Source: Biscogniauxia marginata | Lineage: Eukaryota > Ascomycota > Sordariomycetes > Xylariales > Xylariaceae | Assembly: GCA_022695795.1 (NCBI GenBank) | Contig: MU404084.1 | Location: 1-64,000 of the forward strand | Length of the DNA stretch: 64,000 nt | Direction of reading: 5' to 3' | In this document: positions 22,130-32,295 of the stretch, piece after piece | Layout of the letters: each line of letters opens with the position of its first letter | Position numbering within the stretch: position 1 is the stretch's first letter | Translations under genes and position numbers: made by a program | The notes under the pieces: model-generated | Told to the model about the DNA's origin: nothing | What the model saw: the letters and a program-made list of their open reading frames with translations, nothing else | Database searches by the model: none

Positions 22130-22811
22130 ATGCCTCGAATCGCAAACTTTTGGCGTTGTGTAAGTATTTGTCTCTTCTAGCTTCTCCGCTTAAGAAACAC
22201 CCTATCTAAAGTCAAGGTAGCCCTATAAGCTTGGTGCTGAGCCAGTCGCTCCATAGAGGGATTTGCTGTTTATTAGTTGCCTTTTACGTCGCCATATGAA
22301 CATACCTACCTACCTATCCAATAAATATTTGCCCTTTCACGTTATAATCCACATAGATGGATACTTTTTCCTATGTCTCTACATGAGCAGATACCTATAC
22401 TATATGAGATAGGGGTTTGCCTAAAAAAGAAACCCCTATATCGCTCGAGCGCGCGTGTGGAACTATGATGCCCGATACTATATCTTTTAATTAAGCATAA
22501 ACGCCTATTTTTAATTTTAGCCCCCATTCTACTCACCTACCCAGTGTCGTGGCATATCCTCCCTCTGACTTTAGCAAGGCAGCCATACACTTTGCTGACC
22601 CATTATCTAGTCCCAATGCAAGCAAAAGAACATTCTCCATGAAATCGAGAAAGGTGTTAGAAAAGAAGTTAGGAAGGACGCTAGGAAAGAAGATATGAAG
22701 GATGTCGAGAAAGAGGATAAGAAGGGAGCTGAGGAACATTTCAAATGCTCAAGGTGTCCGCACGAGCGATGTTCTCAGTGTGAGCTCACTAGGGAGTCCT
22801 ATTCAGCATAA
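22130..22811 (+). CDS. Small Cys-rich zinc-binding-like protein
   Basis: Proposed exons 22130..22159 and 22611..22811, 76 residues. Exon 1 encodes MPRIANFWRC and ends at a GTAAGT donor. Exon 2 opens after TCTAG, in frame, with SQCKQKN. The protein has C10-x2-C13 at the start, a Lys/Glu-rich charged helix in the middle, and C56-x2-C59-x4-C64-x2-C67 with H61 near the end (KCSRCPHERCSQCE). The W-x-C-x2-C plus C-x2-C-x-H-x2-C-x2-C layout recalls small zinc-ribbon-like proteins common in filamentous fungi, whose function is unknown. The 451-base intron is long for this genome, so a middle exon may be missing, or the exons may not belong together. Exon 2 alone is convincing as coding sequence; the 5' end is weaker. 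Confidence 0.4.
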
Positions 22812-23095
22812 CTAAGTCTCCAATGTAGTCGCTTTCGAGACTCTCGGAGGATTAATCTTAGTAGGAAGTGATCTAAAGTCCATACCTACTACATCAAAAG
22901 AATATATTTCACCACAGTATAGCTCAAAAAAAATCTACAAAAACAACATTACCTTCCTCTTCCCAAATAAGCCCTTACCCACGTGTTACAGGGCCTATAT
23001 GTCCTTCAAGGGGACTAATTGGAGAATAAAATATGGTATACAAAAATGAGGGAGGCTACGGATGACGCCAGGGTGAAGGTAGCTTATATATACCG
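22812..23095. other. Short intergenic stretch before solo LTR
   Basis: Nothing recognisable. The stretch ends in TACCG, the left copy of the target duplication of the adjacent solo LTR. Confidence 0.4.
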
Positions 23096-23509
23096 TGTTA
23101 CGAACCTCCTTTTCTTCTTCGTGTCACGTGTGGGTCACGTGACCAGAAAAGCGGCGTTGGGCGCTTGATTGGGAAAGAACGCCGTCTCAGGATCCAATGG
23201 ATCAGTGAATCATGGATGGGAGATTCATGATTCAATGATTCACTTGATAATAGGAAGGGAAGAACGGGTATAAGTAGATCAAGGTTCCCTATGTATCTAG
23301 TCATTCATTCTAGTTCTTTAGCTATCAATCTAAGACTACAGTCACTCCTTGATACTATAGTGAGAGTACCTTGAAATCTCTCTGACGAACAAAGCATTGT
23401 GAATCTCTTGAACCAATCTCAATCCACTGTTACCTTCAAATCAAGAAAACCCAGTACGTACTCACCTGTGAAGTCAGCTGACTAGGAACACACAGGGAGG
23501 TTCGTCACA
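23096..23509 (+). mobile_element. Solo LTR with 5-bp target duplication (copy 2)
   Basis: A 414-bp element starts TGTTACGAACCTCC and ends GGAGGTTCGTCACA. It is flanked by the direct repeat TACCG (23091-23095 and 23510-23514). The ends form a near-perfect 14-bp inverted repeat. The right half (about 23288-23509) is the inverted counterpart of 815-1037. The left half differs from copy 1, except for the end. A TATAAG box at 23269-23274, just before the shared half, suggests plus orientation with U3 on the left. It was probably left by recombination between the two LTRs of a complete element. Confidence 0.9.
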
Positions 23510-23782
23510 TACCGATAGTGGACCGGAATAACCTCATACCAGGGCGCAACAATAGGATTTTTAGATATTGTATCCATCTCAATATAGCTATTAGGGAAAA
23601 GGGCAATGTACTATATCGATTCACAACGTTAGGAGTATTGTATAACACGATTTGGACCTCCACCCCCCAAAGAAGGATTTTACAAAGAAATGTAGGAATT
23701 AAAAATAAAAGCTTCTACTAAATCCTGCCAAAACAGATTTTCCCGAATCTGTGCAAATTTCGATATCAGACAGCGAGAACGA

Positions 23783-26019
23783 TCAATGCACCCATGCCCC
23801 TGGCATTACCGGTTGTTCCTCGACGAAATATACACTACTTCCTACCCTAGACTCATCTATTCGTTCCCGCCTTGCCAGCATGACATCTTCGCGGCGCTTG
23901 TACCTGGTGCATCTTGTACACTCGGCATGTTGACCTTCGCAATATACGGCAGCAGTGTGAGAGAACGGCCAGAATTTCTTCCACTCTCTTTTAGTGATTC
24001 TGGAGAACCTCAACAGTGGTGAAAAGCCCTCGTCATCCCCGAACCCGACAAATTCTCCAAGCACCAGTCCGGCGTTGGGAAATTTACTGTGTTCCCATGA
24101 TATCTCAATTCGCAGTCTTTGGGACATTCCTTGACGGAGGTCGATGTTTCTCTGGCGTACGAATGACTTTCCCCAGCCAGCCGAGCTCTGGAATACTTTG
24201 TACAGTCCTATCTCTCTTTGGAGGTACTGCACTGTATCCACGTTACAGTGTTTGAGGATGTCTAGCCATCTTTCAACAATATCTTCAACATCCAGAGGGT
24301 GGTATGATTGAACCCATACACCAAAGGTGGTGCATGTATCTTCATCAAGATAGTGCAGATCGGCACCTCCCTTGATTGATTGGAGTATTAGGTTCTCCCA
24401 GTACAAACATTGGTTCCTATTATTTTCTAAGTCTGGACCAATGAGGTGGTAGTTGATAGCCTTGTAGATAAGTTTAGCCCATGCTTGTGCCTCTACATAA
24501 AGCTTGGATCCAAACCATTCAGGTAGGAGTAAACATGTGCTGGTAAGTGACTGGGTAATGTACCACTCGTACATGGACGTTGAATTCATGATACTGGTGG
24601 TGTCGGGGAAAATTGTGTCGATGGTGCATTCTGTGAGATCTGATCTTGAGCAAAGAAGTCGGAACGTGTTCTCGTCGAAGGAGTATTTGGATGAACTAAG
24701 GTAATATATGTATTAGCTTTAGTGAAACATAAAAGTGATCCCGGAATTTTACCATAATTGGATGTTGTTGGTTTCAACGTGACAGCCTTGATGAACAAGG
24801 TAGGTTATTGTCTCCTCATACTGATATAGCTGGGCGAGCTGTATGGAGAAGTTAGTCTTTTTAGTCCCCTAGCTCTCAAAAGGAGACAGTAGCATAAAAT
24901 CTAGTTAAGCTGATATAAAAAGAGACTTTTGAACGTACCAACAAAAGCGGCTGTCCATGCTTATCAATGCTATCCAAGGACACAGAACCGTCGCCAAGGA
25001 GGCGTTGCAGGCTAATCAAATCGTTATCGAAGAAGGAATGTCGCAATTCATTCTCGACCAGTCGGTCTAGAACATGAACAGATCGTAGTCTAATTTCGGG
25101 GCTGCGTAAACTAGTGCACATAACGCAAAGTTCGAGGCACCATGAGAGGAATGACGGTCGAATGGAACAAACATAGATATCTGTAGTCTGCTGTGTTTCG
25201 GATTCCCTTGTGTTAATAATTCTATGGCTTTTAAGAGCCTTTGATTGCCTTATTATAGAGACTGTTCCCAGCGTAGTCTGATATTGATGTGCACTAGAGA
25301 CGCTCGAGACGATAAATTTGTCGTTTGTCTGAAAGTTTATTTCTCGACCTCCAGTTGCTCTATTCTCTGTGTAGAGAAATTGAACTCTGTCGTCGTCGTT
25401 TTCTTGCATTGTATTCGTTTCTGCTATGTCCCCGAGGTTCACCTTGTTCTCAAGAGAAATAGAAGCTGCTGCCGTGTTCCCCTTGTTTAGGCATAACTGG
25501 GTTGATCTGCGCAAGAAAATATTAGCAAACAATTCATTCTTGTAGGTTAGAGGGTTTCATGAAGTTGACTTACGCTTGATGCAGAGTCATGGTCAAGTTG
25601 AGCATTGAAACCGCACGGTCCATCTGCTTCTCAAGTTCTTCAATGTGCTCTTTGTTGCAAAGAAGTCGAATGTGCGGCCATCCACGCCATAGCGAAGATC
25701 GTTCGTTGTGGACTCGATTAACTTTCTTCAAGACATCCTCGATCCTACTGGCGACATCTAGGCACGTCGTAAGCGCAGAGTATACACATACCGCGATTCC
25801 TTCATCACAAAGCCCAGCTCTTCGGCTGAGTTCGAGAAACACCCTAACATGATTGGCAATACCGTAGAGCCCCTCAATTTGCTTTCTCAGTCGAGAAAGT
25901 TCTGCCGAGGTGTTCGAAATTGTTGCGATGCCATTCTTTATCCTCAGGGCACATTCGCCAACTTGAACAGCGAGAGAAATGACGGCAAAGATGCTGGCAA
26001 CTCCACTAATTGCTTCCAT
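23783..26019 (-). CDS. Protein with STAND-type fungal N-terminal domain
   Basis: Four exons, 26019..25574, 25506..24939, 24838..24753 and 24695..23783, 670 residues; all phases close. The first 149 residues begin MEAISGVASIFAVISLAVQV and continue as amphipathic helices. This is the helical N-terminal domain found on many fungal STAND/NLR-like and ankyrin proteins, used in signalling or incompatibility. No P-loop NTPase follows. The middle region (about 150-340) is unassigned. Exon 3 encodes one ankyrin-like unit (LLLLAQLYQYEETITYLVHQ). The C-terminal 300 residues are Trp-rich and end with a short Cys/His cluster (YCEGQHAECTRC). I recognise no family for that part. The gene looks intact, unlike its neighbours. 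A role in non-self recognition is inference from the N-terminal domain only. Confidence 0.72.
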
Positions 26020-27153
26020 TGGTTATCAAGATACACACAAATATTTAGTGTCCAATGTCGAGAAGGAATATTTGATGGCCTTCATACCAGGTTACGGAAA
26101 ATTACAAGCATTTGAGGGGTTGAGCCCAAGATCAATGTAATATCAAGAAAAATGCACATTCTTCCCATCTTGCACAACACAAACTTTCTCGCCCAAGTAC
26201 TACGCTTGTTACAACGTTACTCTAAAATTATATAGACCTCATTTATATACAGCCTCAATGATCTCCTGATTTCTTCGGTGACGATATGCCGAACTGTATC
26301 GCCAAACCCAAGGCAGACTTAACTACATTGACGTGTTCTCGTGAATGGCTATATCGACGTATAAGAGGATGACTGAGGTAAGACAGAAACCAGAATATAC
26401 GATCCTTCGGACCCGTACAGATTCCAAATAAGGAGGAGATCGGAGACCCGACGTGTAGTCGGGCACAAGACTGATCGATCATGCACCTAGTGAAGCTCGC
26501 GCTAGTCAATAAAATATACATGATATGCATCGGTGTGTTCCACGGCATACCTCGACGGCGGGGTTATCTTGAAGATATTAAATACTGTAACATCACCGAA
26601 CTTGACTCGTCACTTATATTATTTCATGTGTGTCAACGGCAGATAAGGTCCAGGGTACATAATATATTGAAAAGACGTGTATAATGCTGTTGAACGTCGA
26701 CCGACCACTAAGAAACCTAAATCAAGTGGTATCTGTCGCCCCCATCCGATTCGAATCCGACTAGGTATCTTCCAAGATCACCTTCGGACCGAGACACTAT
26801 TGACATTTCCCTCTAAGCCATCCGGAGATCCGGTAGACTTACCGGGAAGTTGAATTGTAAGAAGCTAGGCATTCTCGACCTTTTGTTAAATCTACATCAC
26901 TCGAACTTCTATCTGAGATATTAATTAAAAGTCCTACATAGGCACAATTCCAATCGGATATGCCCAACACCCCATTTATAATCTGCCCAACTTCCTAACA
27001 TGAAGATATACCCTAGCTAGATGATTGGTACAGCTGCATTTGTACGTGAGCCTTACATCTGGTACTTCTAGGCAACTACGTTTAAATGTAAATCTGATTG
27101 TGCGGAATTATGGTTATAAAAATAAGAAAACGATGAGGAGTGACTAGATGGGT
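26020..27153. other. Gene-free stretch
   Basis: It includes the likely promoter of the STAND-N-terminal gene. There is no recognisable coding or repeat sequence. A T-loop-like string near 26745 does not fold into a tRNA. Confidence 0.4.
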
Positions 27154-29030
27154 TCAAGAATCAGAATCATGTTTGGGAGTTGGCATGGCTATTTCCATCC
27201 TTCGGCCCGCCCCCAAGCTCTTTGGCGGCCCAAGATAATCGTTCTTGACGCTGCCTAAGTCGATGATTGTCTTCTCGAAAATAACACCAGGCCCCAATCC
27301 CCGTAAATTGTGCGAATGGTTACCCTGATACCCATCTCCGTCGTGACGCTCCACCCATTGTTTGCCGCGGCCACGTATCAATCCTCGGAGGGCGGATCGC
27401 CCCCGAGAAGGGAGACCGGTGACATACTTTTGAACGACCGGCTCCGCACCGTCGATACGGACGATTACCGCAACGGGCGCCAGGGGGTTAGTGTTGAGCG
27501 AGGGACCCAGACGCACCGTTATGTTGCCGTCGGGAGCCAAATTGAAGTTGTACTCTGAAACGAGGATCCGCGCGAAGTCGGGGCTTGGGATTCGGCATCA
27601 AAAGGAACTAGCTCGACGCCAGCGACCATCTTGCCATATCCAGCGAGGGTGCGGTGGTGAGCGCCGCTGCTAGTGATTCCACTAACGCGGGAGTGGTGGT
27701 CCGCCTTAGGGAGACATATACGTCGCTCTCGACATGACCTTTAAAATCACTTGGAGCGTGCCGATTCACATATGGTAAGTAGACTGATAATATCATCTAC
27801 TAGTTACTCAGATCGTAGTCACGGCTCGGTGCGATATTGAAGATTACGACCCTGTTATCCTCAGCGTAGGCGTCCCAGTCAATCGATAGATGCATCAGTG
27901 TATCGCTGATATTGCCCTCTGGTATCTGTGCGATAGTGTCTTTGAACTTGAAATTATTGATGAAGTGCTCGTCTGTCGTTATAACATAGTCGAATTCCTC
28001 TACCCAGCGCGAAGGCAGTCCGTATCTGTCGAGAATAGGCAGAGTCAAGGCGATGCCATTATTAGCATAACACGTGCGGTCTCCAGGTACGCATGCGCTA
28101 GTACCTTCGACCATCATAGTCATAACTCCCAAGATTACACATTCTCGGGACATTATGAACGGTAGCGCCGGCGTTGCCTAGCGACTCGGTTGCTGCCTGT
28201 ATGTTTGTGAGGACTCGTTCAGTCGTCGTATCATGAATACGCATGCGTCCTTACAACTAGTGATACCCAACATGGGTTTAAGCCGTCTTATGGTCCCATT
28301 TACGGCCAAATAGAGAGTGATATTTCTCAATGAGATTACGGTCATAGTCGAACAACTCCAGTGCTCTGCTTGCTAGAGTGTTGGTACTGGTTTGACCCTG
28401 GCTTTGCATAGACCCTGTTCTTTGTTGAGCTGATCTAGAGCTCGAATCCTGACTTAATCTAGTGCAGCACCACCTCGAAGTAGGTAGGACGCGCCACCTC
28501 AGATAAATTCTCTCATAAATCGTGCGCACGGTCTCGAAGATGTTGCCAGCTTTCAAGAAGTGTTTTTGCTTCGTTGTAATTAATCAAACTATACGCGCTA
28601 TCACTCAAGAGCTCATATTTCCTTCGGTTGGCTAGAAATGAGTAGGCGTCCTCGATTTTGGCGATTGAGAGACCAATATGTTTTGGATATATCGTATATT
28701 TCATATATGGTGCCTCTTTGATTGCGAGACGCGATCAAGAGAGAAGAGGATATCTCCGAGAGTGGAGGCTTAAGGATATTGGCCGTGAAGGCTTCTCATA
28801 TCGATCTTTTTTGTACTAAATAGGTGTCTAATGAAGGAGGAGTCGTTGAGTGTCCCGTCGATGATACTACCTGCCAGAAAATGAATTTGTGGTTAAGAAA
28901 TATCAAAAGTTAGTGATCCAAAGTTGACAGCGAGATCGTAGCCCTCGATACACTAATAGAGTCAATCTCGTCTAGAAGAATGGTCGGTGATGATATACTA
29001 TCAGCCGAGAGCAGATCTCCCTCTCTCGAA
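27154..29030 (-). pseudogene. GH115 alpha-glucuronidase relic
   Basis: Fragments of a secreted GH115 glycoside hydrolase appear in order on the minus strand. ISSPTILLDEIDS and GSIIDGTLNDSSFI...GQYP (about 29020-28790) come from the N-terminal domain. SFLANRRKYELLSD...SLINYNEAK, TYFEVVLH and RALELFDYDRNLIEKYHSLF...KWDH follow (28700-28280). Then come MMVEGTSACVPGD...YGLPSRWVEEF, SIDWDAY, FKGHVESDVYVSL and finally VIFEKTIIDLG...YLGPPKS near 27220. Family members remove glucuronic acid side chains from xylan. The copy is dead: much of the catalytic centre, roughly 450 codons by family comparison, is missing between GQYP and SFLANRR. There are several frame changes and stops, including tandem TAG TAG at 27797-27802. 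No intact GH115 gene lies in the window. Confidence 0.75.
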
Positions 29031-30018
29031 GTGATTATGTCACTCCGAGCTGCTAGCCACTACCGACTTTATTAATATTAGCGAGGAGAAAATTCTCAAG
29101 CTATGCTCGATAACACCGAGGATCCGTTAAAAGTTGATCAAACGTGGAAAGGGAAAGAAAGGATAAAAACCTGAAAATATGAGAGTACTAATGAAAATAT
29201 TACCATAAGGATTGTATCCAATGTGTAAGGTAGACTCTGTTGCAAGTTCACTGCCCAATAAAAGGCGGACATCGCCTTTCTAAGAACAGCTTCGGCTCCT
29301 CCTAGCCGGCCATGTTTTGGCAATGATGGGCATAGACATGGCGGAACTAGGGTTACTCGTGAGTCTAATGCGGGCCCATTTCACATGGAATCATGAAGCC
29401 GGTCTGATGATCACAAATATAATGAGTTTAGTCAGTCAGCTATGACCTGGCATCAGATATTTAAATAGGACAAAACAGTGTAACTAAATCTTAGTATTAT
29501 TAGGCCGTTTATATAGCAGGCAAGCTGTTATGCTACATACCTTAGGTAGGCACTGTAGTTATTATCTATCAGCCTAGTCCCCCACACTCCACAAGTCTGT
29601 GTAAAATCAAATATCGTATCCACAGCAAGCATGCATTCCTTTTTTCTTTATCAGTTTCAAATATTTACTATAAATCAGGTACACATTCATCATCATCTTA
29701 GAGACTCGTCTTGAGAAGCGTGCATGACTCTATTCACGATTATGAGGTAGTCAAGATAGGCAGCTCACCCCATTCCACTGAAGAGGGGCTAAGTCTCCAG
29801 GAACAAGGGTATAGAGTCCCTCTCGATCAACCAATCAGAGAGCTTTAATTCAATAGACAGTTACCCTCTAGGGAAAGCTTGGTGGTGGCCGCAAATCCCA
29901 GGGTTCTACTCTTTAGCGCGCTGAGGAGAGCTGCGCGGGAGCTTGCCTCACATATATGGCGTTAGAACACTCCATGCCTACTGCCTCGCATCCTGCTAAC
30001 GTTGACATGGTATCGTTT
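29031..30018. other. Gene-free stretch
   Basis: Nothing recognisable, though the left edge could hold the lost 5' end of the GH115 relic. Confidence 0.35.
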
Positions 30019-30195
30019 CTAATATTCACTTAGTGTTGGTCATCCATCATCAAGAGTCCGACCGGGAAGCCTCTGGACGAACAAGAACGGCCTGTCGTTG
30101 CTAAATGCATGGAACAAGACTTTGGGCGTCTCGAAGCTTGGGATTTTGCTCCGAACAAAGTTCAAGGTCACTGATTCAGGCGAGGCGTAATGCAT
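30019..30195 (-). pseudogene. APH-family phosphotransferase fragment
   Basis: About 55 codons resemble the N-lobe of fungal APH-type phosphotransferases: LNFVRSKIPSFETPKVLFHA followed by FLFVQRLPGRTLDDG. Intact members continue with W-P-x-L-S-E. Here the Trp codon is TGA (30040-30042), then PTLSEY follows in the same frame, then TAG (30019-30021). The upstream side runs into a 12-bp minisatellite and no further gene part is visible on either side. It is a second, separate APH remnant, distinct from the one at 2213-3905. Confidence 0.6.
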
Positions 30196-30230
30196 AATCC
30201 GTCTCCTGCTGATTCGCATTACTATGGAGC

Positions 30231-30321
30231 GAAGAATAAATAGAAGAATAAATAGAAGAATAAAGAGAAGAATAAATAGAAGAATAAATAGAAGAATAAA
30301 TAGAAGAATAAATAGAAGAAT
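30231..30321 (+). repeat. 12-bp minisatellite (GAAGAATAAATA)n
   Basis: About 7.5 tandem copies of GAAGAATAAATA, with one variant unit reading AAAGA in place of AAATA. Both strands stay open through it, which creates artificial Arg/Ile/Asn-rich and Leu/Phe/Ile-rich frames. It abuts the APH fragment. Confidence 0.95.
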
Positions 30322-30358
30322 TAATGCATGCATGAGCATCAGCTGCTCGCGGCATTAC

Positions 30359-31235
30359 TTAACACCTTCTCGTCTTCTTGAGCTTCGCGAAGGACCTCCC
30401 GCATGCGGAATACAACGCCAGATCTACCCCATTATTACTAAATACAACCCTCCGCAACTTATTGCCCCAAGGAATCAAAGGCGCGTAGTAAGGGGTAAAG
30501 TATTGAGTGACGGTCTCCATAAATAACACCTCCCTCGACACGGTACCTATTTTTAATGTTGCCAATACATCCATGGCTACATAGGTAATTCCAATTCTCA
30601 AACGTAGGAACGACCCTGCCCTTCCTCGGCCCATCGTAATGTATGCAGATCCAAAATAGTACCCAAAAAAAGGTCTCGAGGTCGTGCACAAAGGAATGTT
30701 GCTCGCCTAAGAGCGCATCAATAGCCATAAAAGCTCTCGTGCCCGTCTTGCCCTTCGCCCCCGAGGCGCCTTCTTGTGGCACCTTAATGGCAAGATCGAG
30801 ATCAATTAAAAACGCGCGCCAAGAGGGGTTTCTGTCGTCTTCATTGATCATGAGGTTGTTGATTGATATGTCTCTGTGAAGGATACTGGCCTTGCGAAAT
30901 AAGGACTCGTGTCCCTGGATACAATCCTCTAATGCAGCAAGGAGGGCCACAGGCGAACTAGCTTTGTAAATGTTCTGCCCGTAGTCACGAATGATAACAC
31001 GTCGATGGATGCGATTATGTAGTGCATTGTGGTGGACCGGGTCTACTTTGATCGGAGATTCCAAGTGGGATCGCTTGCTCGACGGCAGACGTATCATCCT
31101 CTTTCTTGTTTCCGAGTACCTGACGATCGCAAAAGCTTCCGCAGAGATCTTCTTATTAGCTGGCATGTGCCTCACCTTATTGGAGGGTTTGAATCGGATT
31201 GGGATTAGAGTCGCGTAGCTCATGTGAAACCTCAA
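30359..31235 (-). pseudogene. Truncated FunK1-type protein kinase
   Basis: The minus strand encodes the C-lobe of a fungal-type kinase of the FunK1 family. ASSPVALLAALEDCIQGHESL leads to the catalytic loop ILHRDISINNLMI (HRD with Asn), FLIDLDLA in place of DFG, KGKTGTRAFMA with AIDALLGEQHS, and HDLETFFWVLFWIC. At about 30590, after FENWNY, the family sequence continues in another frame (LATLKIGTVSREV, YFTPYYAPLIPWGNKLRRVV), ending at 30359. One extra or missing base separates them. The N-lobe, normally several hundred residues upstream, is absent. The gene is therefore both truncated and frameshifted. An unusual intron at the shift is possible but I see no splice sites. FunK1 kinases are expanded in some fungi and their targets are unknown. 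Confidence 0.7.
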
Positions 31236-32295
31236 GGCATGCGCGTGCCGTTCTCCAGATCTAGTGTCTTCTTAGCTTCTAGAAGAACGAAAGACATGAA
31301 ACGCGCGCGTGTGAAAGCAGGAAGGAAGAAAAGTAATGACCATGAAACATATATCCATGTGCCCTTAAAGAGTTACTCAAATGAGTTTCAATAGCCGAAG
31401 TCCGCCTCTAAATAACTTGAGGTATGTCTCCAAAAAGTACTATAGGGATTAATTGGGGTAATAGGTTATTCCTGCCAAGCAGCAGCATGACACTCATTAA
31501 GTTTAGATTCGATGATAAACTTAGAGATCTATCGCAATGGATATACGTTACTAATACTGGTTATTAAGTATAGTTTTGATTTGATACATGTAGATGTATA
31601 TAGGTAGGTACCTACTATAGTACATACATCCAATGTAGTGGGTAAAAAGTACGAAGTACAAATGGTTTGGTGATGTCATCAGGGGTTGCTGGGTGATAAA
31701 CGTACCTTACTGCACTAAACGGGAAGTATGTGGGGTCTCTTCCGGTGTAAGTGGATTGACTATACACAGAGGGAGGCAAGCCCACTGCGTTGCACCTGTC
31801 AAGAAAAGGAGGTAACAGACGAAAACATCGGAAAGAGTGACTGGGTTAATCTCAAGTGATTGCCTTGCGCTACATACTGCCGCCAGCCCCTCTTATTAGT
31901 GGACATACTTACACACAACCTCTGCGGCATTCCACCACCGAGACGACAACTTCTTCATCTACCCGAACCAACCTCGCTACAGAATTTTGCCAACCCCTAC
32001 ACTACACCACGACGCCATTCGTTTCTTGAGATAAAAATCACGCCTCCCCGAAGTCGAGAGGTACATCAATTATTTGTGTCCTCGGAAGATCTCGGTACCT
32101 GACTCAGGTTACCCAGCTTTCCGTCGGTGCCCTTCCTTCACTAACGTCATACCGACTCACCTGCGGAATCGATCTTCAAACTAGGTCGTTCCCGTTATCA
32201 AATTGACCTTCCTTTTTCTTCCAAGGCACATAATAACTAAACTGTCCAACCTCTCTCATTCGACGGCTTCCTTGCCATTCGTTACCTCGTCAACC
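31236..32295. other. Gene-free stretch upstream of the But2 gene
   Basis: Its right half is pyrimidine-rich and probably the promoter and leader of the But2-domain gene. An in-frame extension upstream of the chosen start (from 32203) lacks an ATG before 32296 with signal-peptide character. Confidence 0.4.

Noticed and set aside
26735..26765. A T-loop-like string (GATTCGAATC) suggesting a tRNA gene
   Set aside because: No matching acceptor, D or anticodon arm can be formed on either strand; the string is simply a palindrome.
30224..30526. A 100-codon plus-strand frame rich in Arg-Ile-Asn repeats
   Set aside because: It is produced by the 12-bp minisatellite, which is open on both strands, and has no other coding support.
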